Shown: in pieces, positions 1 to 7,684 of the stretch
Position numbering within the stretch: the first letter of the stretch is position 1
How the letters are laid out: every line of letters begins with the position of its first letter
Assembly: GCA_937902285.1 (NCBI GenBank)
Contig: CALGTB010000019.1
Span: 1-19,207 of the forward strand
Length of the DNA stretch: 19,207 bases
Source: an uncultured Actinomycetes bacterium
Lineage (GTDB): Bacteria; Actinomycetota; Actinomycetes; S36-B12
Direction: 5' to 3'
Translations under genes and position numbers: made by a program
The notes under the pieces: generated by a model
Told to the model about the DNA's origin: nothing
Database searches by the model: none
The model's input: the letters and a program-made list of their open reading frames with translations, nothing else

Positions 1-6
1 CCTGTC

Positions 7-714
7 CTACAAGCCCGCGACCTGACGCGCCTGCATCAGCACCGCGTCGAGCATCGGCTCAGTGAGCCGTCCGGTGAAGGTGTTCTGCTGGCTCGGGTGG
101 TACGAGCCGAGCACAGTGACCGTCCTCCCCGCCGGGGTCACCGCCGCGAACGCCGATCCGTGGCCGAAGCGCGGCCGCGGCCGCGGGATGCTCCAGCCAC
201 CGGCAGCGAGGCACCGCAGCACCGCAGTCCAGGCCAGTCCGCCCAGGGCCACGACCACGGCGACGGTCGGTTCGATGAGGGCGCGTTCATCGTCCAGCCA
301 GTCGGCGCAGGCCGCGAACTCCTCCGGCGTCGGCTTGTTGTCCGGTGGCGCGCAGTGCACCGCGGCGGTGATGCGCACGCCTGCGACGGACTGGCCGTCG
401 TCACGCGAGGTGGAGGTGGGCAGAGTGGCGAGGCCGACCCGGTGCAGCGACCCGAACAGCCAGTCGCCGCTGCGATCGCCGGTGAACATCCGGCCCGTCC
501 GGTTCGCGCCGTGCGCCGCCGGGGCAAGTCCGAAGACCCAGATCGAGGGGGTCGCGGAGCCGAAACCGGGAACGGCACGTCCCCAGTACTCCTCGTCGGA
601 GAACGATGCCCGCTTCACGACCGCGACCTCCTCGCGCCACGCCACGAGCCGCGGGCAGCGCCGGCAGCGGCCGATCGCGTCGTCGAGGGCGGCGAGGGTT
701 CCCGGCGCCGTCAC
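7..714 (-). CDS. Family 5 (UDGb-type) uracil-DNA glycosylase
   Basis: The 235-aa product should remove uracil and other deaminated bases from DNA at the start of base excision repair. Seen: the motif GLAPAAHGANRTGRMFTG (residues 62-79), an HCAPPDNKPTPEE block (120-132) and a C-terminal HPSQQNTFTG motif (206-215), all characteristic of family 5 UDGs. Cys17, Cys20, Cys121 and Cys136 are placed as the expected 4Fe-4S ligands. The length fits the family. I chose the GTG at 714 because it starts just before the first conserved residues and its GTGA overlaps the stop of the upstream dienelactone hydrolase gene. No clear Shine-Dalgarno is present, so translational coupling is likely. The frame is open far upstream, but that extension is Arg-rich and lies antisense-free inside the neighbouring gene, so I rejected it. 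It is the last gene of the sugar operon visible here, an odd place for a repair enzyme. Confidence 0.9.
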   Translation of the reverse strand: MTAPGTLAALDDAIGRCRRCPRLVAWREEVAVVKRASFSDEEYWGRAVPGFGSATPSIWVFGLAPAAHGANRTGRMFTGDRSGDWLFGSLHRVGLATLPTSTSRDDGQSVAGVRITAAVHCAPPDNKPTPEEFAACADWLDDERALIEPTVAVVVALGGLAWTAVLRCLAAGGWSIPRPRPRFGHGSAFAAVTPAGRTVTVLGSYHPSQQNTFTGRLTEPMLDAVLMQARQVAGL

Positions 715-1385
715 TCGCGCAGGAAGGCGAGCGTCCTCGACCAGGCCAGCGCGGCCGCGTCCGCGTCGAACACCTCGGGGCGGGCGTCGTTGAAGAACGC
801 GTGCGACGTGCCCGGGTAGTCGACGACAGCGATCGAGCCGCCCGCCGCGACGATCTGCTCGCCGAGGGCAGCAACCGCGGGAACGGTGTCGGGTCCATCG
901 TGCTCGGCGAGGTGCACGAGGGCGGCCTTCCCCGCGTAGCGGCTCCAGTCGGGGGAGAAGTGCGGCCACGGCATCGCCGGATAGAAGGCCACCGAGCAGC
1001 AGATCGCGTCGGAGACGGTCGGGCCGAGCAGGGCCAGTCCGCCGCCCATGCAGAAGCCGACCACGCGCACGTCGTCGCCCTCGACCTCGTCACGGGCCAG
1101 CAGCGTCTCCGCGGCGGCCGCCAGGTCGACGGCCACCTGGGCGATGTCGAGGCCGAGCATGAGCTTGCGGGCCTCGTCGGGCTCCGTCGTCTCGGCGCCC
1201 CGGTAGTGGTCCACGGCAAGGGCCACGAAGCCCTCCTCCGCGAGCCGGCCCACCAGGTTCTGGATGTGCGGCACGAGGCCCCACCACTCCTGGACGACGA
1301 TGACCGCCGGTCCCGACCCCGACGGCGGGATCGCGATGATGCCGGGAACCTGCTCGCCGCGGATGTCGATCGTCACGTTGCGCAT
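711..1385 (-). CDS. Dienelactone hydrolase family protein
   Basis: This 224-aa alpha/beta-hydrolase of the dienelactone hydrolase family probably cleaves an ester or lactone in the cytoplasm; the substrate cannot be read from sequence. Seen: a GFCMGG nucleophile elbow with Cys112, a candidate catalytic acid in the AEHDGPD segment (residues 160-166), His195 in PGTSHAFF, and the family Glu at QEWWG (residues 32-36). The Cys-Asp-His triad is the known arrangement of the family. There is no signal peptide. It starts with ATG 18 nt after the stop of the GH1 gene and its stop overlaps the GTG of the uracil-DNA glycosylase by 4 nt, so the three are almost certainly co-transcribed. The Shine-Dalgarno is weak. 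A role in handling acylated or lactone sugars would fit the operon, but that is inference. Confidence 0.87.
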   Translation of the reverse strand: MRNVTIDIRGEQVPGIIAIPPSGSGPAVIVVQEWWGLVPHIQNLVGRLAEEGFVALAVDHYRGAETTEPDEARKLMLGLDIAQVAVDLAAAAETLLARDEVEGDDVRVVGFCMGGGLALLGPTVSDAICCSVAFYPAMPWPHFSPDWSRYAGKAALVHLAEHDGPDTVPAVAALGEQIVAAGGSIAVVDYPGTSHAFFNDARPEVFDADAAALAWSRTLAFLRE

Positions 1386-1403
1386 GAGCGCAGTATGCCC
1401 GCG

Positions 1404-2759
1404 TCAGAAGCGCGGCTGCGCCAGAAGCTCGCGATACCAGTGGGCGCTGTCCTTGGGAGTGCGCTCGCCGGTCGCCGGGTCGACCCGGATGATGCCGAAC
1501 TTCTTGGTCCAGCCGGACGCCCACTCGAGATTGTCGAGCAGGCTCCAGGCGAAGTAGCCGCGCACGTCGAAGCCCTTGTCTCGGGCCCGGAGCAGCGCGC
1601 GCACGTGGTCGTCGAGGTACTCGACGCGGATCGGGTCGTGGATGCCCGCCGCGTCGGTGTGCTCCACCACGGCAGCGCCGTTCTCGCAGATCCAGATGGG
1701 GACGCCGGGCAGATGGTCGGTGGCCTTGCGCAGTGCCAGCTCGATGCCCTCCGGCAGGATCTCCCAGCCCATGTCGGTGAGCGGGGCGCGGGGGGCGAAT
1801 CGCAGCGGCGGGCAGGCGGGGATCGCCGCCGTGTCCTGGCCGATCGCGTCGGTGTTCGCCGCGTCGGGCTCGGCCACGCGCATGACGGAGTAGTAGTTCT
1901 CACCCAGCCAGTCGATGGGCGTCCCGAGGATGGCGTTGTCCTCCTCGCGCACGAACGACCAGTCGGTGACCGACGCGCACGACTCCAGCAGGTCCGCAGG
2001 GATGCCGCGGCCAGCGAGGAGGTCGAGGAAGAGCCGGTTCTGCGTGCCGTCGACGTGGCGCGTCGCCACGTCCATGGACGGGGTCTCGCTGATGACGGGG
2101 ATGAGGTTGAGCACGATCCCGAGGTTGCGGGCGCCCGTCTCGCGCAGCCGCTGGATCGCCAGGCCGTGGCCGAGGATCAGGTGGTACGCCGCGGCAAGCG
2201 ACGCGCCCGGCTCGCGGCGGCCGGGGGCGAAATAGCCGGCGCAGTAACCGAGGAACGCCGAGCACCACGGCTCGTTGAGCGTGGCCCACCGGTCGACCCG
2301 GTCGGCGAAGTGCTCGCCCATCGCCTGGGCGTAGTCGGCGAACCGCTCAGCCGTCTCGCGGTTCGGCCAGCCGCCGGCCTCCTCGAGAGCGGTCGGCAGG
2401 TCCCAGTGGAACAGCGTCGCGACGGGCTTGATGCCCCGGGCGATCAGGCCGTCGACCAGCCGGTCGTAGAACGCCAGGCCCTCAGCGGACAGCTCACCGG
2501 CACCGTCGGGCATGACCCGCGGCCAGCTGATCGAGAAGCGGTAGGCGTCCACCCCGAGCCACGCGAGGAGGTCGAGGTCCTCCTCGAGGCGATGCACGTG
2601 ATCGCACGCCGGCTCTCCGGTCGACCCGTCGACGATGGCGCCCGGGATGAGGGCGAAGTCATCCCAGTTGGCGCGGCCGCGGCCGGCCACATCGCCCTCG
2701 ATCTGCCATGACGAGGTGGCGACTCCGGGCTCGAAGTCGCGGGGAATCTCTAGATCCAT
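1404..2759 (-). CDS. GH1 beta-glucosidase
   Basis: This 451-aa enzyme of glycoside hydrolase family 1 should hydrolyse beta-glucosides such as cellobiose by a retaining mechanism. Seen: the N-terminal signature SSWQIEG (residues 16-22), the acid/base Glu163 in TLNEPW, the nucleophile Glu359 in WICENG, and the C-terminal YFAWSLLDNLEWASG block (402-416). The length is normal for a bacterial GH1. There is no signal peptide, so it acts on imported sugar in the cytoplasm. The ATG at 2759 is preceded by AGGGA about 11 nt upstream and lies 16 nt after the permease stop. A longer frame reaches 2897 but runs into the permease gene and lacks family similarity. Its position directly behind the permeases ties it to the transported sugar. 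Confidence 0.94.
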   Translation of the reverse strand: MDLEIPRDFEPGVATSSWQIEGDVAGRGRANWDDFALIPGAIVDGSTGEPACDHVHRLEEDLDLLAWLGVDAYRFSISWPRVMPDGAGELSAEGLAFYDRLVDGLIARGIKPVATLFHWDLPTALEEAGGWPNRETAERFADYAQAMGEHFADRVDRWATLNEPWCSAFLGYCAGYFAPGRREPGASLAAAYHLILGHGLAIQRLRETGARNLGIVLNLIPVISETPSMDVATRHVDGTQNRLFLDLLAGRGIPADLLESCASVTDWSFVREEDNAILGTPIDWLGENYYSVMRVAEPDAANTDAIGQDTAAIPACPPLRFAPRAPLTDMGWEILPEGIELALRKATDHLPGVPIWICENGAAVVEHTDAAGIHDPIRVEYLDDHVRALLRARDKGFDVRGYFAWSLLDNLEWASGWTKKFGIIRVDPATGERTPKDSAHWYRELLAQPRF

Positions 2760-2775
2760 GAATACGACGTCCCTA

Positions 2776-3765
2776 TCAGCCCTTGACGGACCCGGCGAGC
2801 AGCCCTCTGACGAAGAAGCGCTGCAGTGAGAAGAACACGACGAGTGGAACGACGATCGCGACGAACGCACCTGCGGTGATGAGGTGGATCTGGGCACCGT
2901 AGGAGCCCTTGATGTTCGCCAGATAGGCGGTGATGGGCGCGACGTCCGGCGTTCCTCCTGCGAACGTCAGCGCCACGAGCAGGTCGTTCCAGACCCACAG
3001 GAACTGGAAGATCGCGAACGACGCGATCGCCGGGACCGTGAGCGGCAGGACCAGCTTGCGGAAGATGAGGAAGTGGCTGGCTCCATCGACCCGGGCCGCC
3101 TCGAACAGCTCTCGCGGCAGCTGGGCGATGAAGTTGTGCAGCAGGAAGATGGCCAGCGGGAGCGCGAACATGGTGTGCGCGATCCACAGCGGGATGTAGG
3201 TGCCGATGAAGATCGATTGCTCGGTGCCCGGCTTGTTGAGGTCGGGGAAGATCGGGATCGGACCGAGGCTCCAGCCCTTGTTGAACATGGTCAGCAGCGG
3301 CAGCAGCGACATCTGCAGCGGGATGACCTGCAGCGCGAAGATCGTGAAGAACACGAACGTCGAGCCGCGGAACGGGATCCACGCGATCGCGTAGGCCGCC
3401 ATGCAGGCGATGACGAGCGGGAAGATGGCCGCCGGGATCGCGATCGCGAACGAGTTGAAGAAGTACGGAGCGATGCCGTTGGGGATGACCGCGCCGCCGC
3501 TGATGACCTGGCTGTAGTTGTCGAGCGTCAGGGTCGGATCGGTGAAGATCGTCCACCAGCCGGTGCTCTGCGCTGCCTCGGACGGGCGCAGCGAGGTGAC
3601 CAGGAGTCCGAACGTCGGGATCGTCCAGAGGATGGTGATGAGGATGACCAGGCCGGTCGCCCACGGGCTGCTGAGCTTGCGGCGTGCGGCCTCCGGGATG
3701 GACTCCGGCCTGCCTTCGGGATCGGGCTGCGGCATCGGGATGATCTCGTGCGCTTCGACGCTCAT
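2776..3765 (-). CDS. aglG: Sugar ABC transporter permease, AglG/MalG type
   Basis: This is the second inner-membrane permease of a carbohydrate (CUT1) ABC importer, 329 aa. Seen: a hydrophilic N-terminus, TM1 near residues 37-57, a periplasmic stretch, then about five further membrane helices from 100 to 315. The cytoplasmic EAA loop ELFEAARVDGASHFLIFRKL (residues 219-238) contacts the ATPase. The segment CMAAYAIAWIPFRGS (121-135) and the overall layout resemble AglG of alpha-glucoside transporters, which is recognition from memory. Its ATG overlaps the TGA of the upstream permease as ATGA, so the two are translationally coupled. An open frame upstream to 4506 is a shadow of the partner permease. 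Substrate is inferred as an alpha-glucoside, while the GH1 gene behind it points to beta-glucosides; both may be carried. Confidence 0.9.
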   Translation of the reverse strand: MSVEAHEIIPMPQPDPEGRPESIPEAARRKLSSPWATGLVILITILWTIPTFGLLVTSLRPSEAAQSTGWWTIFTDPTLTLDNYSQVISGGAVIPNGIAPYFFNSFAIAIPAAIFPLVIACMAAYAIAWIPFRGSTFVFFTIFALQVIPLQMSLLPLLTMFNKGWSLGPIPIFPDLNKPGTEQSIFIGTYIPLWIAHTMFALPLAIFLLHNFIAQLPRELFEAARVDGASHFLIFRKLVLPLTVPAIASFAIFQFLWVWNDLLVALTFAGGTPDVAPITAYLANIKGSYGAQIHLITAGAFVAIVVPLVVFFSLQRFFVRGLLAGSVKG

Positions 3766-4742
3766 CGGATCGTTCGCTCCTTCCGCAGCTGGACGACGTT
3801 GTAGGCGATCAACGGGATGACGGCGACGAACAGGACCACGGCCAGGGCGCTGCCGCGGCCGACGTCGAACTGGACGAACGCCTGGGCGTACATCTCGTTC
3901 GCCACGACCTGCGTGCCGAAGTTGCCGTTGGTCATGACGCGCACGATGTCGAACACCTTGAGGACGGCGATGACGATCGTGGTGAGCACCACGATGAGGG
4001 TGCCGCGGATCATCGGGATGGTCACGCGGCTGAAGAGCTTCCAGCCGGTGGCGCCATCGAGCTCGGCGGCCTCGACCACGTCCCCGGGGATGGCCTTGAT
4101 GGCCGCCGAGAGCACGACCATGGCGAAGCCGACCTGGATCCAGATCATGATGACCATGAGGAAGAAGTTGTTCCACGGCTGCCACAGCAGCCAGTTCGGC
4201 GGGTCCTCGATGCCCAGCCACTGGGCGATCTGGCTGAGCAGCCCGATCTGGGCGCCGGCCGGGTCGCGGTACTCGTAGACGAGGCCCCAGATGATTCCGG
4301 CGCCGACGAACGAGATCGCCATCGGCATGAAGATGAGCGACTTGGAGATGGACTCGCGGCGCATGCGGTCGAGCAGCAGCGCCAGCGTCAGCCCGAGCAT
4401 GGTGGAGAACAGCGGCGCGATGATGATCCAGAGCGCCGTGTTGAGGAGGACCTCGCGGTTCGACGGCGTGGTGAAGATCCAGCTGAAGTTGGCGAGTCCG
4501 ACCCACTCCTGGCCGCTCGCATCCTTGAAGCTGCCCGCGGTGGTGAGGAACGCCGGCGCGATGAGGCCGTAGGCCAGGAGCAGGATGGCCGGCCCGAGGA
4601 ACACGATCATGGCGGCCGGGAACTGGAGCTTGCCCTTCGCGCGGGCGCCGATGAAGAAGACGATCAGCAGGAGCCCGAGGAAGATGGCGACTGCGGCAAG
4701 GCCGGTGCCGACCTTGGCCAACCCGGAGGTGACTTCCTCCAC
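3762..4742 (-). CDS. aglF: Sugar ABC transporter permease, AglF/MalF type
   Basis: This is the first permease of the importer, 326 aa. Seen: an N-terminal helix at about 12-31, a second at 43-65, then four or more helices in the transport domain. The EAA loop is at residues 222-245 (VVEAAELDGATG onward). The block FMPMAISFVGAGIIWGLVYE (residues 138-157) is what I recognise as typical of AglF proteins. The start codon is GTG at 4742, with a strong AAGGGAGG Shine-Dalgarno ending about 5 nt upstream, better than any other in the operon. That suits a gene that must be re-initiated after the stem-loop in the 134-nt gap separating it from the binding-protein gene. It overlaps the next permease by 4 nt. 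Confidence 0.9.
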   Translation of the reverse strand: MEEVTSGLAKVGTGLAAVAIFLGLLLIVFFIGARAKGKLQFPAAMIVFLGPAILLLAYGLIAPAFLTTAGSFKDASGQEWVGLANFSWIFTTPSNREVLLNTALWIIIAPLFSTMLGLTLALLLDRMRRESISKSLIFMPMAISFVGAGIIWGLVYEYRDPAGAQIGLLSQIAQWLGIEDPPNWLLWQPWNNFFLMVIMIWIQVGFAMVVLSAAIKAIPGDVVEAAELDGATGWKLFSRVTIPMIRGTLIVVLTTIVIAVLKVFDIVRVMTNGNFGTQVVANEMYAQAFVQFDVGRGSALAVVLFVAVIPLIAYNVVQLRKERTIR

Positions 4743-4800
4743 CGAACCTCCCTTGTGCTGTGCGGACGCACCGTGTGAAGTTGCCGTTGGTGCCGAGATG

Positions 4801-4851
4801 CTGAGGCCGGGGCCTGAACAGTGTCTACACCCTTCAGGCCCCGGCTCTCAG
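4801..4851 (-). other. Intercistronic stem-loop between binding protein and permease genes
   Basis: A perfect 13-bp stem, GCCGGGGCCTGAA (4806-4818) with TTCAGGCCCCGGC (4833-4845), encloses a 14-nt loop. Five further pairs (4801-4805 with 4847-4851) extend it past a one-base bulge at 4846. No T-run follows on the minus strand, so it is not a classical intrinsic terminator. Known transporter operons often carry such structures after the binding-protein gene. These stabilise its mRNA or let only part of transcription continue, so binding protein is made in excess over permease. That role here is inference. Confidence 0.7.
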
Positions 4852-4864
4852 TGGTTCACGCCAA

Positions 4865-4880
4865 CTGACCTAACGGTCAG
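4865..4880 (-). other. Small hairpin over the binding-protein stop codon
   Basis: CTGACC (4865-4870) and GGTCAG (4875-4880) form a 6-bp stem with the 4-nt loop TAAC. The stop codon of the binding-protein gene lies inside one arm. It sits 14 bp ahead of the large stem-loop on the plus-strand numbering, so the transcript carries two consecutive hairpins after the coding sequence. Function is unknown; mRNA 3'-end protection is one possibility. Confidence 0.45.
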
Positions 4881-6298
4881 GAGGCGGGCCATGCAGCGTC
4901 GATCTCGGCCAGGACCTCCTGCGTCGGAGTGTCCTCTCCGAACCACGACGTCATACCCGTCCAGAAGGAGCCGGCGCCGACGGCGGCGGGCATCAGGTCG
5001 GAGGCGTCGAAGCGGAAGACGCCGGTCGGGTCAGTGAGGTACTTCGCCGACAGGGCTGCGATCGCGTCGGTGTAGGTGTCCAGCGGCACGCCGCTGTTAG
5101 CCGACACCCAGCCACCGGGCTGCGAGGCGCGAGCGGTTGCGTACTCAGCCGACGCGAGGTAGGTCTGAACGGCCTGGACCTCGGGACGATCGGAGAACGC
5201 GGTGGTGAACTCGCCGCCACCGACGACCGGGTTGGCCGCAACGGCCGCGTCGATCTGCGGCAGGAAGAAGGCGAACACGTCGCCGTCCTCAGCCACGACC
5301 GCACCCGGCTTGAAGGACTCCCACTGGGCCGCGTAGAACGAGGCCTGCTGGAGCATCCCGCACTTGGCGTCGAGGATCGGCTTGCCTGCATCCTGGAACG
5401 CGGTCGTGGCGATGGTCTGGACGTTGCCGAAGCCCGCGTTGACGTAGTCGGGGTTCTTCATCCAGCCAGCGAGGGTGTCCATCGCCGCGGTGATCTCCGG
5501 CGAGTCGAACAGGACGGTGTGGGCGATCCACTGGTCGTAGACGTCGCCGCCGAACTGGCGGAGGACGATCTGCTCGAGCCAGTCGGTCGCCGGCCAGCCG
5601 GTCGCTCCGCCGGACTCGATGCCGCCGCACCACGGCTTGATGCCGTCAGCGACCATCTGGTCGCTCAGCGCGAAGAGCTCGTCCCACGTGGTGGGAACGG
5701 TGTAGCCCTTCTCGGCGAAGACCTTCGGCGAGTACCACACGAACGACTTCATGTTCGAGCTGTTCGGTGCGGCGTAGAACGTGCCGTCAACCGTGCCGTA
5801 GGCCTTCCACGCCGGGTTGAAGTACTTGTCGACGTTGTCCGCGACGGACTGGGGGGCCGCAACGGGGCCGCCAGCCTGCACGAGCTTGGCGAGCAGGCCA
5901 GGCTGCGGGATCCACGCGAGGTCGGGGGCGTTGCCACCGGCGATGCGCGTGGGGAGCTGGGCCTCGAACTGATCGCTGCCTTCGTACACGATGTCGATGC
6001 CCGTGCAGTCCTCGAAGGGCTTCCAGGCATCCTCGTAACGCTGCTGCTCAGGCGGGAGGACGGAGGTGAACAGGGTCACCGACGTGCCCTCGTTGCCGGT
6101 GTAGGCGGCATAGGGCTCGCAGCCGGCGGGGACGGCAGCTTCGCTGCTGGCCGCGACCGACTCGCTTGCACTGGGGGCAGCCTCACTGCTGCTGCTGCTG
6201 TCGCTCGAGGAGCTGGACCCACAGGCGGCGAGCAGCATGCTTGCTGCAACACCACCGATGAGGATCGCTGCCCCACGACGCCGCATGGTTGCGGTCAT
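4877..6298 (-). CDS. aglE: Sugar ABC transporter substrate-binding lipoprotein, AglE type
   Basis: This 473-aa extracellular solute-binding protein delivers a sugar to the two permeases encoded downstream. Seen: a lipoprotein signal with MRRR, a hydrophobic core at about 10-24 and the lipobox LAAC with Cys26. A serine/alanine-rich linker (residues 27-56) follows, then a family 1 solute-binding fold. The segments GSDQFEAQLPTRIAGGNAPD (107-126) and FPQPG-like IPQPG (130-134) match what I know of alpha-glucoside-binding AglE proteins. Four cysteines (60, 98, 224, 313) lie in the mature domain and may form disulfides. The ATG at 6298 has a good AAGGAG about 7 nt upstream. It is the first gene of the run, preceded by the LacI-type operator. 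The precise ligand cannot be read from the sequence. Confidence 0.92.
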   Translation of the reverse strand: MTATMRRRGAAILIGGVAASMLLAACGSSSSSDSSSSSEAAPSASESVAASSEAAVPAGCEPYAAYTGNEGTSVTLFTSVLPPEQQRYEDAWKPFEDCTGIDIVYEGSDQFEAQLPTRIAGGNAPDLAWIPQPGLLAKLVQAGGPVAAPQSVADNVDKYFNPAWKAYGTVDGTFYAAPNSSNMKSFVWYSPKVFAEKGYTVPTTWDELFALSDQMVADGIKPWCGGIESGGATGWPATDWLEQIVLRQFGGDVYDQWIAHTVLFDSPEITAAMDTLAGWMKNPDYVNAGFGNVQTIATTAFQDAGKPILDAKCGMLQQASFYAAQWESFKPGAVVAEDGDVFAFFLPQIDAAVAANPVVGGGEFTTAFSDRPEVQAVQTYLASAEYATARASQPGGWVSANSGVPLDTYTDAIAALSAKYLTDPTGVFRFDASDLMPAAVGAGSFWTGMTSWFGEDTPTQEVLAEIDAAWPAS

Positions 6299-6458
6299 GG
6301 ATTCTCCTTGCCATCACGGATTCGACGGGGAAGGTCCCCGGCGAGTAGGTGGCCGCCCGAGGGTTGCCCGGGCGACGTAAACGCTGTCATCCTGTCCCCT
6401 CCAACGGGGCTGTTGCAACCCCTTCGGGTGCAAATCGGGCATGTAAGCATCACAATTT

Positions 6459-6488
6459 GATATACGACTCGGCGAATTTTCCATGCAA
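6459..6488 (-). promoter_or_regulatory. Probable promoter of the aglEFG operon
   Basis: On the minus strand TTGCAT (6483-6488) is followed after 18 nt by TATATC (6459-6464), in the only AT-rich patch of the gap. The -35 lies inside the left arm of the 25-bp palindrome, so a bound repressor would block RNA polymerase directly. The hexamers match consensus only partly. Confidence 0.45.
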
Positions 6489-6503
6489 ACGGTTTGCATG
6501 GAA
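6479..6503. promoter_or_regulatory. LacI-family operator, 25-bp perfect palindrome
   Basis: TTCCATGCAAAC (6479-6490) and GTTTGCATGGAA (6492-6503) are exact inverted copies around a single G at 6491. The core with its CG-containing centre and TGCAAAC half-sites is the usual form of operators for sugar-responsive LacI-family repressors. The obvious partner is the LacI-family protein encoded at 9346-10356. It lies between the divergent binding-protein and ATPase genes and could regulate both. No second full copy was found in the window. Confidence 0.82.
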
Positions 6504-6607
6504 CTTCCCGCCCGCACCGCGGCGCCGCCGCAACTCCGCTACGGTTCGATGCGTCACTTCCACTACGGATCGTCCGGCACGTTCCTGCCGGTGAAGGGAT
6601 TCCCATC

Positions 6608-7684
6608 ATGACCAAGCAGGTCCGGTACGAGGACGTCAGCCTCGTCTACCCCGGCGGCACCAAGCCCGCCGTCTCCCATCTCGACCTCACCATCGCCGAG
6701 GGCGAGTTCCTCGTCCTGGTCGGGCCGTCCGGCTGCGGCAAGTCGACGTCGCTGCGCATGCTGGCCGGCCTCGAGCCGATCTCCAGCGGCACGATCTACA
6801 TCGGCGATCGCGACGTCACGCACGTGCCGGCGAAGGACCGGGACATCGCGATGGTGTTCCAGAACTACGCCCTCTACCCCCATATGTCGGTGGCCGAGAA
6901 CATGGCGTTCGCGCTCAAGATCCAGAAGGTCTCCAAGGAGGAGATCACCCGCCGCGTCAAGGAGGCGGCGGCCCTGCTCGACCTCACCGAGTACCTCGAC
7001 CGCAAGCCGAAGGCGCTCTCCGGAGGCCAGCGCCAGCGCGTCGCGATGGGCCGCGCCATCGTGCGCGAGCCCGAGGTCTTCCTCATGGACGAGCCGCTGT
7101 CCAACCTCGACGCCAAGCTCCGCGTGCAGACCCGCACCCAGATCGCCGCCCTTCAGCGCAGGCTGGGCACCACCACCGTCTACGTCACGCACGACCAGGT
7201 CGAGGCCATGACGATGGGCGACCGCGTCGCCGTGCTGAAGGACGGGATCCTGCAGCAGTGCGCGAGCCCGCGCGAGCTGTACGACGACCCGGCCAACGCG
7301 TTCGTCGGCACCTTCATCGGGTCGCCGTCGATGAATATCATCGCGGCGCCGATCGTCGAGGGTGGCATCGATCTCAACGGGTTCACCGTGCCGGTCGAGC
7401 GCGCCTTCCTCGACAAGGCGGCGTCCGGCAAGGTGCTCGTCGGCGTCCGCCCCGAGGACCTCGTCCTGTCGACCGAGGGTGCGGACATGACCGTGACGCT
7501 CGTCGAGGAGCTCGGTGCCGACACCTACGTCTACGGCACCTTCAAGGCGTTCGACGGCACGAACGTCGACCTCGTCGCGCGCGGCCAGGGCATCGCCTCG
7601 CCGAAGATCGGCAGCGTCGTCAAGGTCAATCCGTCGCGGACGTACATCTTCGACAGCGAGGGCGCCCAGCTGCGGCTGTCGTAG
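6608..7684 (+). CDS. ugpC: Sugar ABC transporter ATP-binding protein, UgpC/MsiK type
   Basis: This 358-aa ATPase powers CUT1 sugar importers. Seen: Walker A GPSGCGKS (residues 39-46), Q-loop in FQNYALYPHM (84-93), signature LSGGQ (137-141), Walker B VFLMDE (157-162), and the switch His195. A C-terminal TOBE/OB regulatory domain includes VGVRPEDLVL (278-287). I chose the ATG at 6608 because GAAGGGA lies 9-15 nt upstream and homologues begin with a few residues before the first strand; in-frame codons back to 6494 are spurious. It is transcribed away from the permease operon but shares its control region. In actinobacteria one such ATPase (MsiK) often serves several sugar importers, so it may not be dedicated to this one. 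The symbol is a family label. Confidence 0.92.
   Translation: MTKQVRYEDVSLVYPGGTKPAVSHLDLTIAEGEFLVLVGPSGCGKSTSLRMLAGLEPISSGTIYIGDRDVTHVPAKDRDIAMVFQNYALYPHMSVAENMAFALKIQKVSKEEITRRVKEAAALLDLTEYLDRKPKALSGGQRQRVAMGRAIVREPEVFLMDEPLSNLDAKLRVQTRTQIAALQRRLGTTTVYVTHDQVEAMTMGDRVAVLKDGILQQCASPRELYDDPANAFVGTFIGSPSMNIIAAPIVEGGIDLNGFTVPVERAFLDKAASGKVLVGVRPEDLVLSTEGADMTVTLVEELGADTYVYGTFKAFDGTNVDLVARGQGIASPKIGSVVKVNPSRTYIFDSEGAQLRLS

Larger units (their letters stand above)
6299..6607. promoter_or_regulatory. Divergent control region between binding-protein and ATPase genes
   Basis: This 309-bp gap has no convincing gene. It holds the LacI-type palindrome and the minus-strand promoter described separately, leaving a leader of about 150 nt ahead of the binding-protein gene. 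In that leader lie an 8-bp palindrome GTTGCAAC (6412-6419) and a compact hairpin ACCC-CTTC-GGGT (6418-6429), plus a second TGCAA motif at 6429-6433. GTTGCAAC is about 75 bp from the main operator centre, so it may be an auxiliary site; this is speculative. For the plus-strand ATPase gene only a weak TACGGT (6540-6545) could serve as -10. The stretch around 6450-6480 is locally AT-rich, unlike the rest of the window. Confidence 0.6.

Noticed and set aside
606..2711. A 701-codon open frame on the plus strand across the hydrolase and GH1 genes
   Set aside because: It is antisense to two genes with intact catalytic motifs and its product is Arg/Asp/Val-rich without any recognisable domain, as expected for a GC-rich shadow frame.
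2884..3804. A 306-codon plus-strand open frame opposite the permeases
   Set aside because: The product is a run of Arg, Asp and Glu without domain character and lies opposite clear permease helices.
4801..4851. Classical Rho-independent terminator after the binding-protein gene
   Set aside because: No T-run follows the stem on the minus strand, and the permease genes downstream belong to the same pathway with no other visible promoter.
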